Below, in pieces: positions 49,149 to 60,391 of a stretch of 64,000 nucleotides of DNA. The stretch comes from Neisseriaceae bacterium (lineage in GTDB: Bacteria; Pseudomonadota; Gammaproteobacteria; Burkholderiales; Neisseriaceae), in contig JAGBKK010000040.1 in assembly GCA_017934045.1 (NCBI GenBank), positions 1-64,000 on the forward strand, read 5' to 3'. A program made the translations under genes and the position numbers. The notes below the pieces were generated by a model. That model saw nothing but the letters and a program-made list of their open reading frames with translations, ran no database searches and had not been told where the DNA came from. Within the stretch, counting starts at the first letter, position 1. Each line of letters opens with the position of its first letter.

Positions 49149-49232
49149 TTTCAGGCTGCCTGAAAATCAAAAAGTCCGTTCTCCATAACAAGGAGATTGC
49201 CACGCCGTGATTTTATCACGGATCGCAATGAC
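49149..49232. repeat. 84-bp direct repeat, right copy flanking the defence cassette
   Basis: Near-identical to 47059-47142 (82 of 84). After it, the sequence has extra tandem-like CCTGCACGGGAA units (49238-49271) and another uptake sequence before the dxs stop. Confidence 0.92.
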
Positions 49233-49296
49233 GAATTCCCTGCACGGGAAGTGCTTACCCCTGCACGGGAATTGCTTTCAGGCTGCCTGAAACTTT

Positions 49297-51147
49297 TTAT
49301 TCCCCCACAAACGCCTTAACCCTTTTTTCCACGCTGTCAGCGTCCAAGCCTAAATCTTGCAAAATGAGTTTGGCATCTCCGTGTGCGGTAACTATGTCGG
49401 GAATACCTAATATTAACAAGGGTTTGAGTATTCTTAAAGCGGATAAAACTTCTAAAACCGCTGCCCCTGCTCCGCCTTTTTCGCTGTTTTCTTCTATGCT
49501 GATTAAATAGTCGTGTGTTGTCGCCAAATCTTTAATTAAATCAATATCTAATGGTTTTACAAATCGCATATCGGCAACGGTGGCGTTTAGGTTTTCGGCG
49601 GCTTGCAATGCGGTTTCAAGCATTGAGCCAAAGGCGAAAAAGGCGATTTTTTCGCCCTGCCGCCGCACTACACCTTTGCCGATTTCAACGGTGTTCAGGC
49701 TGCCTGAAATTTCTACACCGCGTCCTGTTCCTCTTGGATAACGCACGGCGGCAGGTTTATTTGAATAAAAACAAGTGGTTAGCAATAATCTGCATTCGTT
49801 TTCATCGGACGGCGTGGCGATAATGGTGTTGGGCACGCAACGCAAAAATGATAAATCGTATGCTCCTGCGTGGGTTGCACCGTCTGCTCCGACTATGCCT
49901 GCTCGGTCAATCGCCAATAAAACAGGCAAGTTTTGCAGGGCAACATCGTGTATCCATTGGTCGTAGGCTCGCTGTAAAAAGGTGGAATAAATTGCCACCA
50001 CAGGTTTTAATCCACCACACGCCAAGCCTGCGGCAAAGGTTACGGCGTGTTGCTCGGCAATGCCGACATCGAAATAGCGGTTGGGAAATTTTTTGGAAAA
50101 GGCGGTCAAACCTGAACCCTCGCACATCGCAGGGGTGATGCCGACTAATTTTTTATCTGCCGCCGCCATATCGCATAGCCAATCGGAAAACACTTGGGTA
50201 TAGGTTTTTGGGGTAGCCTGAACGCTTTTAACTTGTTGATGATCAAAGCCTTTATTCACGGCGTGATATTGCGTTGGATTGCTTTCCGCAGACGCAAAAC
50301 CCTTGCCTTTTTTGGTGTGAATATGCAACAGTTGCGGTGATTTTTTATATTTAAGTTGTTGTAATACTTCAACTAATTTTAAAACATCGTGTCCGTCAAT
50401 AATGCCTGTGTATTTAAAACCAAAATTATCAAACAAGGACAAAGACGGCTCGACAATTTCTTTCAAAGTTGAACGCATTTGCCGAGCCGCGTCCAAGCCG
50501 CCTGGCAAGTTTTCCAAAAATTGCTTGCCTGTTTCTTTGATAAACCCTTTCAAATCCTGCACGGCATTTTGTGCCAAATATTTAGGCAAAGCACCGACAT
50601 TTTGCGAAATCGACATTTCGTTGTCATTCAAAATCACCAACAAATTTGCGTCTTTAATATCGCCCGCATTGTTCAAGGCTTCAAACGCCTGACCGCCTGT
50701 CATTGCCCCATCACCAATCACCGCAATCGCCTTATGCGACTTGCCTGACAACTTATCAGCTACCGCAAAACCCAACGCCGCACCGATTGAAGTGGAAGAA
50801 TGCCCCACGCCAAAAGCGTCAAATTCGGATTCGTCTCGTTTGGGAAAAGGTGCTAATCCGCCCTTTTGGCGAATGGTGTGAATTTTCTCTCGTCTGCCTG
50901 TCAAAATTTTATGTGCATACGCCTGATGACCCACATCCCACAGCAAATGGTCATTCGGCGTATCAAAGACATAATGCAGTGCCACGGTAAGTTCAATCAC
51001 GCCCAAATTACTGGCAAAATGCCCGCCTGACTTGGTTATTCCACGCAAAAACTCTTGCCGCAATTCACGACAAACCTGCGGCAGTTGATTAACCGTCAAA
51101 CGGCGTAAATCTTGGGGTGTAGCAATGGTGTCAAGTAGTGGGGTCAT
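49297..51147 (-). CDS. dxs: 1-deoxy-D-xylulose-5-phosphate synthase
   Basis: Dxs starts the MEP isoprenoid pathway from pyruvate and glyceraldehyde 3-phosphate. The 616-aa protein has the thiamine-diphosphate motif [38 protein letters not shown], and late [15 protein letters not shown]. An uptake sequence is read in frame as ISGSLN at about 49693. The protein is typical in length. Confidence 0.97.
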   Translation of the reverse strand: MTPLLDTIATPQDLRRLTVNQLPQVCRELRQEFLRGITKSGGHFASNLGVIELTVALHYVFDTPNDHLLWDVGHQAYAHKILTGRREKIHTIRQKGGLAPFPKRDESEFDAFGVGHSSTSIGAALGFAVADKLSGKSHKAIAVIGDGAMTGGQAFEALNNAGDIKDANLLVILNDNEMSISQNVGALPKYLAQNAVQDLKGFIKETGKQFLENLPGGLDAARQMRSTLKEIVEPSLSLFDNFGFKYTGIIDGHDVLKLVEVLQQLKYKKSPQLLHIHTKKGKGFASAESNPTQYHAVNKGFDHQQVKSVQATPKTYTQVFSDWLCDMAAADKKLVGITPAMCEGSGLTAFSKKFPNRYFDVGIAEQHAVTFAAGLACGGLKPVVAIYSTFLQRAYDQWIHDVALQNLPVLLAIDRAGIVGADGATHAGAYDLSFLRCVPNTIIATPSDENECRLLLTTCFYSNKPAAVRYPRGTGRGVEISGSLNTVEIGKGVVRRQGEKIAFFAFGSMLETALQAAENLNATVADMRFVKPLDIDLIKDLATTHDYLISIEENSEKGGAGAAVLEVLSALRILKPLLILGIPDIVTAHGDAKLILQDLGLDADSVEKRVKAFVGE

Positions 51148-51298
51148 TTTGGTTTGTGCGTGATGAAATAAGAATGGCGTATTTTACTACTACGAATTGT
51201 TATGTGAATATGTTTTTCAGGCTGCCTGAAAATCTTAACCCACATTGTGATAAAACGCTTATAATCAACGAATTTTGTAACACCAAAAGGATTGCTTA

Positions 51299-52324
51299 AT
51301 GAAAATCTTACGCAAACTACTGCCTGTTTCACTGATTGCGGCAGGTCTTTTAACGGCTTGTTCTCCGTCTGAACAGTCTTCGCAAACGCCTGCACCAGCC
51401 GCAGATATGAATGCTGCTGTGGTGAAAAAAGTGGCGATTACTTCTTTTGTGGAACACCCCGCTTTGGACTTGGTACGCAAAGGGGTGATTGAAGAATTGG
51501 CTGAACAAGGTTTCAAAGAAGGTGAAAATTTGAAGGTCAATTTTCAATCGGCACAAAGTAATTCTGGCACAGCGGCACAAATTGCCAAACAGTTTGTCGG
51601 CAGTAATCCTGATGTGATTATCGCCATTGCCACACCGTCTGCCCAAGCAGTTGCGGCTTCAACCGACAGCATTCCTTTGGTATTTGCTGCCGTAACCGAT
51701 CCTGTGGCGGCAAAATTAGTACCGTCTTGGGAAGCGTCAGGCACAAATGTAACAGGCGTATCGGATTTATTGCCGTTAGAACCACAAATTGATTTGATGA
51801 AAAAAGTGGTACCCAATTTGAAATCAGTCGGTTATGTGTATAGCCCAGGCGAAGTCAATTCTACGATTGTGTTGGAGCAACTGACTGAATTACTTAAACC
51901 GCAAAACATTAAAGTGGAAGCCGTGCCTGCACAACACACCACCGATATTCCACAAGCCACAAAATCTTTGAAAGGCAAAGCCGATTTGATTTACACTTCT
52001 TTGGATAATAATGTGGTGTCGGCTTATGAATCAATGTATCAAGCCGCCAAAGAAGCACAAATTCCTTTGGTTGCGTCTGATACAGATTCTGTGCCACGCG
52101 GTGCGGTGGCTGCTTTGGGCGTGAATTATTACGATGTGGGTCGTGAAACAGGCAAGGTAACCGCCGAAATTTTGAACGGCACCAAACCTGGCGACATTAA
52201 AACGCGTACGATGGAAAAATTGGACTTGCATGTGAGTCCCAATAACGCCAAGGCACAAGGTATTGAATTATCAGCAGAATTAGTGCAATCCGCTCAAAAA
52301 GTAGTGGAAGATGCAGCGAAATAA
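51299..52324 (+). CDS. ABC transporter substrate-binding lipoprotein (PF04392 type)
   Basis: The 341-aa protein has a lipoprotein signal (LTAC, Cys21) and the periplasmic-binding family pattern (ITSFVEHPALDLVRKGV, IAIATPSAQAVAASTDSIPLVFAAVTDPVAAKLV, GVNYYDVGRETG). Family members bind amino acids or related ligands (TrpX-like). No permease or ATPase gene is adjacent, so its transporter partner lies elsewhere. A terminator follows the stop. Confidence 0.9.
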   Translation: MKILRKLLPVSLIAAGLLTACSPSEQSSQTPAPAADMNAAVVKKVAITSFVEHPALDLVRKGVIEELAEQGFKEGENLKVNFQSAQSNSGTAAQIAKQFVGSNPDVIIAIATPSAQAVAASTDSIPLVFAAVTDPVAAKLVPSWEASGTNVTGVSDLLPLEPQIDLMKKVVPNLKSVGYVYSPGEVNSTIVLEQLTELLKPQNIKVEAVPAQHTTDIPQATKSLKGKADLIYTSLDNNVVSAYESMYQAAKEAQIPLVASDTDSVPRGAVAALGVNYYDVGRETGKVTAEILNGTKPGDIKTRTMEKLDLHVSPNNAKAQGIELSAELVQSAQKVVEDAAK

Positions 52325-52343
52325 ATTGTTATCTTGAATGAAT

Positions 52344-52374
52344 AAAACGGCGTTGTTTAACAATGCCGTTTTTT
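52344..52374 (+). terminator. Terminator after the substrate-binding gene
   Basis: AAAACGGCGTTG / CAATGCCGTTTTTT with a short loop and a T run; one G-T mismatch in the stem. Confidence 0.83.
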
Positions 52375-52459
52375 ATTTGAAGAGAGTAAATTGCACGATA
52401 GATAAGGGGCAGTCAAACAATTTCAAAAGAAGAACGAACATATAAGATGAATACGACAA

Positions 52460-52565
52460 TATAGTCGTTAAATTTCAAAACACTAATGCGTTGGTTCGCC
52501 TTGCCGTATTATTTATACTGTCTGCGGCTTACCGCCTTTTATTGTTTTGAAGTTTAACGACTATA
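52460..52565. repeat. Correia-like MITE, copy 5 (106 bp)
   Basis: Left end TATAGTCGTTAAATTTCAAA and right end the reverse complement with one mismatch. The core GCCTTGCCGTATTATTTATA then CTGTCTGCGG (52498-52527) closely parallels the CTGTCTGCGGC motif of Neisseria Correia elements. It lies upstream of efp. Confidence 0.83.
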
Positions 52566-52608
52566 ATATGTCTCCCTGAAAAAATCACAAAAATTTCACA
52601 AAAACACA

Positions 52609-52638
52609 TTGCGAAAAGACCGTTTTTTTGATTACAAT
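52609..52638 (+). promoter_or_regulatory. Candidate efp promoter
   Basis: TTGCGA (52609-52614) and TACAAT (52633-52638) are separated by 18 bp, 33 bp before the efp start. Confidence 0.4.
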
Positions 52639-52670
52639 CGAACAATTTATGAGTTAAGGAAATTCACACA

Positions 52671-53231
52671 ATGAAAACCGCACAAGAATTACGCGCAGGT
52701 AATGTGTTTATGTTAGGCAATGACGCTATGGTGGTGCAGAAAGCCGAGTACAATAAATCAGGTCGCAACGCCGCTGTGGTGAAAATGAAACTGAAAAACT
52801 TGCTCACAGGCAACGCCACCGAAGCGGTGTATAAAGCCGATGAAAAGTTTGATGTGGTTGTTTTGGAACGCAAGCAATGCACTTATTCTTACTTCGCCGA
52901 CCCGATGTATGTGTTTATGGACGAAGAGTACAATCAATACGAAATCGAAGCCGAAAATATGGGCGATGCCTTGCCTTATATCGTTGATGGTATGGAAGAT
53001 GTGTGCGAAGTTACTTTCTACAACGGTCGTGCCATTTCGGTGGAATTGCCCACGATTGTGGTGCGTGAAGTGGAATACACCGAACCTGCGGTCAAAGGCG
53101 ATACTTCGGGCAAAGTGATGAAACCTGCACGATTAGTCGGTGGCGGCGAAATCTCCGTGCCCGCGTTCGTGGAAATCGGTGAAAAAATCGAAATCGATAC
53201 GCGTACGGGCGAATTCCGCAAGAGAGCGTAA
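52671..53231 (+). CDS. efp: Elongation factor P (Arg32 type)
   Basis: EF-P relieves ribosomes stalled at polyproline. The 186-aa protein has [12 protein letters not shown] in loop 1 with Arg at position 32, where enterobacteria have Lys34. Arg32 is the residue that EarP rhamnosylates in Neisseria and Pseudomonas, so the same modification is predicted. earP is not within the window. An AAGGAAA precedes the start. Confidence 0.96.
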   Translation: MKTAQELRAGNVFMLGNDAMVVQKAEYNKSGRNAAVVKMKLKNLLTGNATEAVYKADEKFDVVVLERKQCTYSYFADPMYVFMDEEYNQYEIEAENMGDALPYIVDGMEDVCEVTFYNGRAISVELPTIVVREVEYTEPAVKGDTSGKVMKPARLVGGGEISVPAFVEIGEKIEIDTRTGEFRKRA

Positions 53232-53311
53232 TCGTTTTTCAGGCAGCCTGAAAGGTTTTCAGGTTGCCTGTTGAATATTGTTTTAAGACGATTAGAACAG
53301 GAAAATAAGCG

Positions 53312-53821
53312 ATGGGATTATTAGGTAGTTTTTTGAATAAATTCAAGAAAAAATCCATGCAAGAAGAAATTCTTGAAGCCGCAGAATGGGTGAAAAATAA
53401 TCTCAATCAAACAGGTTATCGAGTGGATTACGATGTCGAAAGTATGAAGGAAATCGACCGTTTCTTCGATGACGAAAAGACAGGCGTTTTGGCAACAGAA
53501 GGACAAATGGGCAATGTTTTGTTTGGTTTGTCCAGTTTTATCGGTCAAACGCTGATAAAACTTGCTGGCGGCGGTGAATGGGGAATTGTTGATGACCATA
53601 TTCCTGACAATCCCATACCAGACCCTAATAGTCCTATCAATTATGCGGTAATACTTGCTGATGGTTCTGTGGTTTATCCTGGACGCAGAGTAATGAAACG
53701 CTTAATAAACGGCGAAGAAGACAGTATTTATTTTTATGTCTATTATTTTATCCATAAAGATAATCCAGATAAATGGAAAGAAATAGACTTAAAAAGTAAT
53801 ATAGATAATTTAGATAATTGA
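53312..53821 (+). CDS. Hypothetical protein
   Basis: The 169-aa product is not recognised. A basic N-terminus (MGLLGSFLNKFKKKSMQ) is followed by an acidic region and a loop rich in Pro/Asp/Asn (DDHIPDNPIPDPNSP). No signal peptide or clear membrane helix is seen. It follows efp by 80 bp, with an uptake sequence and a variant between. The AGGAAAATAAGCG before the start is a good ribosome-binding site. Confidence 0.7.
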   Translation: MGLLGSFLNKFKKKSMQEEILEAAEWVKNNLNQTGYRVDYDVESMKEIDRFFDDEKTGVLATEGQMGNVLFGLSSFIGQTLIKLAGGGEWGIVDDHIPDNPIPDPNSPINYAVILADGSVVYPGRRVMKRLINGEEDSIYFYVYYFIHKDNPDKWKEIDLKSNIDNLDN

Positions 53822-53858
53822 AATATAATGTTATATTTTAGTTATCAGCAAAACTTTC

Positions 53859-55470
<1,612 letters not shown>

Positions 55471-55474
55471 AACA

Positions 55475-55744
55475 ATGAGATACATTGCCTACTTCTTAAT
55501 CTTGGTGATTGCCACCTTTAACTACCAACTGTGGTTTGGTAAAGGTGGCTGGAACGATGTGTGGGAATTGGAACACAAAATCGAACAGCAAAAAATCACC
55601 AACGAACAGCAAAAACAACAAAATATCGCTATGGCAGGTGAAGTGCAGAACCTAAAAGACGGCGGCGAAGCGTTGATGGAAGTGGCTCGGAGCGATTTTA
55701 ACTTAATTCAAAAAGACGAAGTGTTTTACCGCATTGCCGACTGA
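55475..55744 (+). CDS. ftsB: Cell division protein FtsB
   Basis: The 89-aa septum-formation-initiator protein has one N-terminal membrane helix (about 4-20), then a Gln-rich coiled coil (about 30-60) and the C-terminal segment ARSDFNLIQKDEVFYRI. It forms a complex with FtsL and FtsQ. It lies 4 bp after eno, as in many proteobacteria. Confidence 0.92.
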   Translation: MRYIAYFLILVIATFNYQLWFGKGGWNDVWELEHKIEQQKITNEQQKQQNIAMAGEVQNLKDGGEALMEVARSDFNLIQKDEVFYRIAD

Positions 55745-55874
55745 TTATTTGCCTAAAATACAACGAAACAGCGATTTTCTCGGCATTTCTTTGGTAAGGA
55801 ATGCCATAATGTTTTAACATTACGGTATATTGTCCTTTTGAACAGAAAAACGATTAAATTAGGAATATTAACAA

Positions 55875-57569
55875 ATGAGCGTTGGATTATTGCGTGCTTT
55901 GGTACAAAACGGAAAAATAGATACAGCCAAAGCCGAAGACCTGCAAAAGAAACTGCAAAATGGCGATGGACGCAGATTCACCGAAATTTTGTTTGCAGAA
56001 AAAATCATTACGCCTAATGCTTTGGCAGAATTTGTTTCCACACTGTTTGGCTACCCTTTGATGGATTTATCTTTGTATGATCAAGAAGTCATGCCAGACG
56101 ATGTGTTGGAAGCGTCTGTGTGCGTAGAAAACCGCATACTGCCCTTGTTAAAACGCGGCAATAAAGTATTTTTAGCGGTTACCGACCCAACGCAGTTTCC
56201 ACAATATCAAAAATTACTGTTCAAAACAGGTTTTTCACCTGAATTGGTGGTGGTACAAGACGATCAGTTGAGCAATGTTTTGGATCGCTTGGGTTCAAAA
56301 TCATCAAGCGAAATGTTCAAAGACTTGGAAGAAGATGAACTGTTTGGCGGTGCAGAACAAGTCGAAACCATTTCCGAAGACGATAAAGACGCAGACGGAC
56401 CTGTGGCTCGTTTTGTACATAAAACACTGCTTGACGCCATTAACATTGGGGCTTCCGATATTCACTTTGAATTTTATGAATTTTTTGCCCGCATTCGTTT
56501 CCGTATTGACGGTCAATTACGCGAAATGGTGCAACCGCCCCTCAATGTGAAAGACCAAATCGCAACCCGTATTAAGGTGTTGAGTCGTTTGGATATTTCT
56601 GAAAAACGCATTCCCCAAGACGGGCGTATGAAATTGAATGTTTCCAAAACCAAAGCGATTGACTTTCGGGTGAGTACCTTGCCTACGCTGTTTGGCGAAA
56701 AAGTAGTAATGCGTATTTTGGATTCATCAGCTGCCAACCTGAATATCGATCAGTTAGGCTTTGAAGATTATCAAAAGAAAATGTTGTTGGAAGCGATCAG
56801 CCGTCCGTATGGTATGGTGTTGGTGACAGGACCTACGGGTTCAGGTAAAACCGTATCGCTTTATACTTCACTCAATTTATTGAATAAACCTGATGTCAAT
56901 ATCTCCACCGCCGAAGACCCTGCGGAAATTAACTTACCAGGTATCAATCAGGTGAATGTGAATGATAAGCAGGGTTTAACTTTTGCGGCAGCATTAAAAT
57001 CATTCTTACGGCAAGACCCTGATATTATTATGGTGGGTGAGATTCGTGATTTGGAAACGGCGGATATTGCCATTAAAGCCGCACAAACGGGACATATGGT
57101 GTTTTCTACCTTGCACACCAATAATGCTCCTGCCACTTTGTCTCGTTTGTTGAATATGGGTGTGGCTCCGTTTAATATTGCCAGTTCGGTGAATTTAATT
57201 ATGGCACAACGGCTGTTGCGGCGTTTGTGTCCATCATGTAAAAAACCGATTAAACGCCCCCCTGATGAAGCCTTGTTAGAAGCAGGTTTTACCGAAGAAG
57301 ATTTGGCAGGCAAATGGCAAATGTACGGACCTAATTTAGAAGGTTGCGATGTTTGCCGTGGCAAAGGTTATAAGGGGCGTGCAGGCATTTATGAATTGAT
57401 GCCTGTATCGGACGCTATTCAACGCAAAATTATGGAAAATGGCACCGCAGTGGATTTGGCAGATATTGCCTACAAAGAGGGCATGGTCGATTTACGGCGG
57501 GCAGGTTTGTTAAAAGTAATGTCTGGCATTACTTCATTAGAAGAAGTGGTCGCCAAGACCAATGATTAA
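55875..57569 (+). CDS. pilF: Type IV pilus assembly ATPase PilF (PilB)
   Basis: The 564-aa extension ATPase has the N-terminal MshEN-type domain, Walker [11 protein letters not shown] (about residues 322-331), the Asp-box region [10 protein letters not shown], a degenerate Walker [12 protein letters not shown] and His-box [12 protein letters not shown]. Four cysteines (CPSCKK, CDVCRG) form the late zinc site. It powers pilus extension, needed for DNA uptake. It heads a pilF-pilG-pilD cluster with coaE. Confidence 0.96.
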   Translation: MSVGLLRALVQNGKIDTAKAEDLQKKLQNGDGRRFTEILFAEKIITPNALAEFVSTLFGYPLMDLSLYDQEVMPDDVLEASVCVENRILPLLKRGNKVFLAVTDPTQFPQYQKLLFKTGFSPELVVVQDDQLSNVLDRLGSKSSSEMFKDLEEDELFGGAEQVETISEDDKDADGPVARFVHKTLLDAINIGASDIHFEFYEFFARIRFRIDGQLREMVQPPLNVKDQIATRIKVLSRLDISEKRIPQDGRMKLNVSKTKAIDFRVSTLPTLFGEKVVMRILDSSAANLNIDQLGFEDYQKKMLLEAISRPYGMVLVTGPTGSGKTVSLYTSLNLLNKPDVNISTAEDPAEINLPGINQVNVNDKQGLTFAAALKSFLRQDPDIIMVGEIRDLETADIAIKAAQTGHMVFSTLHTNNAPATLSRLLNMGVAPFNIASSVNLIMAQRLLRRLCPSCKKPIKRPPDEALLEAGFTEEDLAGKWQMYGPNLEGCDVCRGKGYKGRAGIYELMPVSDAIQRKIMENGTAVDLADIAYKEGMVDLRRAGLLKVMSGITSLEEVVAKTND

Positions 57570-57599
57570 CATTTAATTTACTAAAAAAAGGAAATCAAC

Positions 57600-58865
57600 A
57601 TGGCAACAGCAACAGGTTCAGCAACACGCCGCCCAGAGAAAAAAGAAAGTGGGCATACCTTTTTATTTGAAGGTAAGAATAATCGTAGTAATCAACCTGC
57701 CAAAGGTGAGGTGATTGCAAAGAATGAACAAGAAGCACGCGAAAAACTGATGCGTAAGGGTATTCAAGTCATCAGTATTGTGAAAGTGAAAAAAACACGC
57801 AAAAAACCCATTAAATCAAGTGATGTAACGGTATTTACGCGTCAATTATCCACGATGATGAAAGCAGGTTTGCCCCTGTTGCAAGCATTTGACATTGTTG
57901 CCAAAGGACACTCCAATCCCACAATGACTGAACTGTTGTTGGATATTCGTAATGATATTGAACAAGGTTCATCAATGTCCAAAGCTTTTGCCAAACACCC
58001 TAAACAATTTGATAAGCTGTACTGCAACTTGGTGGCAGCAGGTGAAGAAGGTGGTGTATTGGAAGATTTGTTGGATAAATTAGCCACTTACAAGGAAAAA
58101 ACCGAATCGATTAAACGCAAGGTAAAAAGTGCTTTAACCTATCCGACTATGGTGATTATTGTTGCCATTGCTTTGATTGTGATTATGATGGTATTTGTGT
58201 TGCCAGTATTTAAGAAAACATACGAAGATATGGATGCTAAATTACCTGGCTTAACACAAGGTTTGATGGATGTGTCCGACTGGTTTGTGGCTCGCCCACT
58301 GTTTTTACCTAATGTGGTGTGGTTGCTTCTCATTCTCGGTTTGGGGGTTTTTGGTTTTGTTCAATGGAATCGTCGCTCTCCGTCTTTCCACAAAAAAGTC
58401 GATGCTGCATTATTAAAAGCTCCTATTTTTGGTGAAGCTATTATTCGTAAAGCTACGATTGCTCGTTGGGGTCGTACCACGGCGACCTTATTTACCGCTG
58501 GTGTACCTTTGGTGGAAGCTTTAGATTCAGTAGCAGGTGCTTCGGGTAATGTGATTTATGAAGAAGCCACTCATAAAATTCGTGGTCAAATTGCACAAGG
58601 TACTTCTTTGACGGCATCTATGTTGGGAACGCAATTATTCCCCAATATGTTTATGCAAATGGCATCCATTGGTGAAGAATCGGGTTCTTTGGACGATATG
58701 TTGAATAAAGCGTCTGCTTATTATGAAGAAGAAGTAGATACCGCGGTAGATAACTTATCGGCGATGATGGAACCGATTATTATGGTGGTGTTGGGCGGTA
58801 TTGTGGGGGTGATTTTGGTCGCTCTGTACTTACCATTGTTCAACTTGGGTAATGTGGTGGGTTAA
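57600..58865 (+). CDS. pilG: Type IV pilus inner-membrane platform protein PilG (PilC)
   Basis: The 421-aa GspF family protein has two homologous domains with FTRQLSTMMKAGLPLLQAFDIV and RTTATLFTAGVPLVEALDSVA, each followed by membrane segments (about 180-202 and 235-255, then 385-415). It is the base on which PilF acts. It follows pilF by 30 bp and pilD follows it by 17 bp. Confidence 0.95.
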   Translation: MATATGSATRRPEKKESGHTFLFEGKNNRSNQPAKGEVIAKNEQEAREKLMRKGIQVISIVKVKKTRKKPIKSSDVTVFTRQLSTMMKAGLPLLQAFDIVAKGHSNPTMTELLLDIRNDIEQGSSMSKAFAKHPKQFDKLYCNLVAAGEEGGVLEDLLDKLATYKEKTESIKRKVKSALTYPTMVIIVAIALIVIMMVFVLPVFKKTYEDMDAKLPGLTQGLMDVSDWFVARPLFLPNVVWLLLILGLGVFGFVQWNRRSPSFHKKVDAALLKAPIFGEAIIRKATIARWGRTTATLFTAGVPLVEALDSVAGASGNVIYEEATHKIRGQIAQGTSLTASMLGTQLFPNMFMQMASIGEESGSLDDMLNKASAYYEEEVDTAVDNLSAMMEPIIMVVLGGIVGVILVALYLPLFNLGNVVG

Positions 58866-58882
58866 TCAACGATTGGCTCATA

Positions 58883-59734
58883 ATGGACGAGTTCTCTTGG
58901 GTATTTTTGGCTGGATTTTTCTTCTTATTCGGCTTGTTGTTTGGCAGTTTTCTGAATGTGGTGATTTACCGCCTACCTTTAATGTTGGAGCGTGCTTGGA
59001 CAATTCAAGCACGCCAACAGTTAGAAATGCCTTTGTCCGAAGAAGATGCCCAACCATTCACTTTGGCGTATCCGCCGTCTCATTGTCCTGTTTGTAAGGC
59101 TGAAATTAAGCCGTGGTCAAACATTCCCATTATCAGTTTTGTACTGCAAAAAGGTCGGTGTGCAGGTTGCCACACACCGATCTCTTGGCAATATCCTGCG
59201 GTTGAACTTTTAACAGGTTTATTATTTGCCGCGGTATATTGGCGATTTGGCTGGTCATTACAGGCTTTGGGTGGTGTTTTATTTGTATTATTTATTGTGC
59301 CGATGATTTTCATCGATGCCAAAACACAACTTTTGCCTGACATACTGACCTTGCCTTTTTTATGGTTAGGTTTATTGTTTAATATTCCTGAAAACTCTTT
59401 TGTAACACTGCCTGCTGCCGTATGGGGGGCGGTGATTGGTTATATGAGTTTATGGATTATTTTTCAAGTGTTCAAACTTTTTACAGGCAAAGAGGGTATG
59501 GGTTTTGGTGATTTCAAACTATTAGCCGCTTTGGGTGCGTGGTTTGGAGCCATTTCCTTGCCTGCGATTGCCCTAATGGCATCGGTGATTGGCTTGATTT
59601 TTGCCGTTATTATGAAAGTGGGCAAAGGTCAGCCTATGCCGTTTGGTCCATGTTTAGCGATTGCAGGGTGGGTAATGTTAATGTTTTATCAGCCTGTGAT
59701 GAATTTATTTTTCAACATTATCAATGGCGGTTAA
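58883..59734 (+). CDS. pilD: Prepilin peptidase PilD
   Basis: The 283-aa membrane aspartic protease cleaves and N-methylates prepilins. It has the N-terminal FGSFLNVVIYRLP, the two CxxC pairs (CPVC, CAGC, about residues 72-97), and both catalytic aspartates in DAKTQLLPD and GMGFGDFKLL. Eight hydrophobic segments are seen. It directly precedes coaE, the order known from Neisseria. Confidence 0.96.
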   Translation: MDEFSWVFLAGFFFLFGLLFGSFLNVVIYRLPLMLERAWTIQARQQLEMPLSEEDAQPFTLAYPPSHCPVCKAEIKPWSNIPIISFVLQKGRCAGCHTPISWQYPAVELLTGLLFAAVYWRFGWSLQALGGVLFVLFIVPMIFIDAKTQLLPDILTLPFLWLGLLFNIPENSFVTLPAAVWGAVIGYMSLWIIFQVFKLFTGKEGMGFGDFKLLAALGAWFGAISLPAIALMASVIGLIFAVIMKVGKGQPMPFGPCLAIAGWVMLMFYQPVMNLFFNIINGG

Positions 59735-59735
59735 G

Positions 59736-60344
59736 ATGACCCATTGGATTGCACTCACAGGCGGTATCGGCAGCGGTAAAAGCACCGTTGCCGAATTATT
59801 TTTTAACCGTCATCACATTCCCACGATTGACAGCGACATCATTGCACGACAATTAACTACCGTAAATGGAGAAGCTATTTCCTTAATACGCCACGAGTTT
59901 GGCGACAATCTGATCGACCTTTCAGGCAGCCTGAACCGCCATGTTATGCGAGATTTGATTACACAAGATCATACAGCCAAAACACGATTAGAACAACTGT
60001 TGCACCCAATGATTTTTGCCGCAATCAAGCAACAGCAAGCCACAGTAAAAGCCCCTTACGCCTTTGTTGCCATACCTTTGTTGGTGGAGCAACCGCAATT
60101 TATGAATTTATCCGAACGCGTTTTATTGGTTGATTGTGAAGAAAATTTACAAATTGAACGCATTAGCGAACGCAATCAGTGGACAACAGAACAAGCACAA
60201 GCCGCCTTGCGTTTGCAAGCCACACGAGAACAACGCCAAGCGATTGCTGATGATATTATCCTAAATTCAGGCAGCCTGAATGATTTAATACAACAAGTAG
60301 ATAATATGCACCATTATTATTGTCGTATCTTTCAGGCTGCCTGA
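59736..60344 (+). CDS. coaE: Dephospho-CoA kinase
   Basis: CoaE is the last step of CoA synthesis. The 202-aa kinase has the P-loop GGIGSGKSTVAELF and conserved DSDIIARQL. Three uptake sequences lie in the frame: DLSGSLNRH (about 59920), NSGSLND (about 60268) and the end FQAA with the TGA stop (about 60331). ATG 59736 follows TTAAG just after pilD. Confidence 0.93.
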   Translation: MTHWIALTGGIGSGKSTVAELFFNRHHIPTIDSDIIARQLTTVNGEAISLIRHEFGDNLIDLSGSLNRHVMRDLITQDHTAKTRLEQLLHPMIFAAIKQQQATVKAPYAFVAIPLLVEQPQFMNLSERVLLVDCEENLQIERISERNQWTTEQAQAALRLQATREQRQAIADDIILNSGSLNDLIQQVDNMHHYYCRIFQAA

Positions 60345-60391
60345 AAATGTGGTAAATTTCAACATATTTTCAAAAATCAAGGAGCGTTCAA

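Noticed and set aside
55745..55874. Sigma-54 promoter before pilF
   Set aside because: No GG-N10-GC element at the right spacing was seen; the gap holds only AT-rich sequence.
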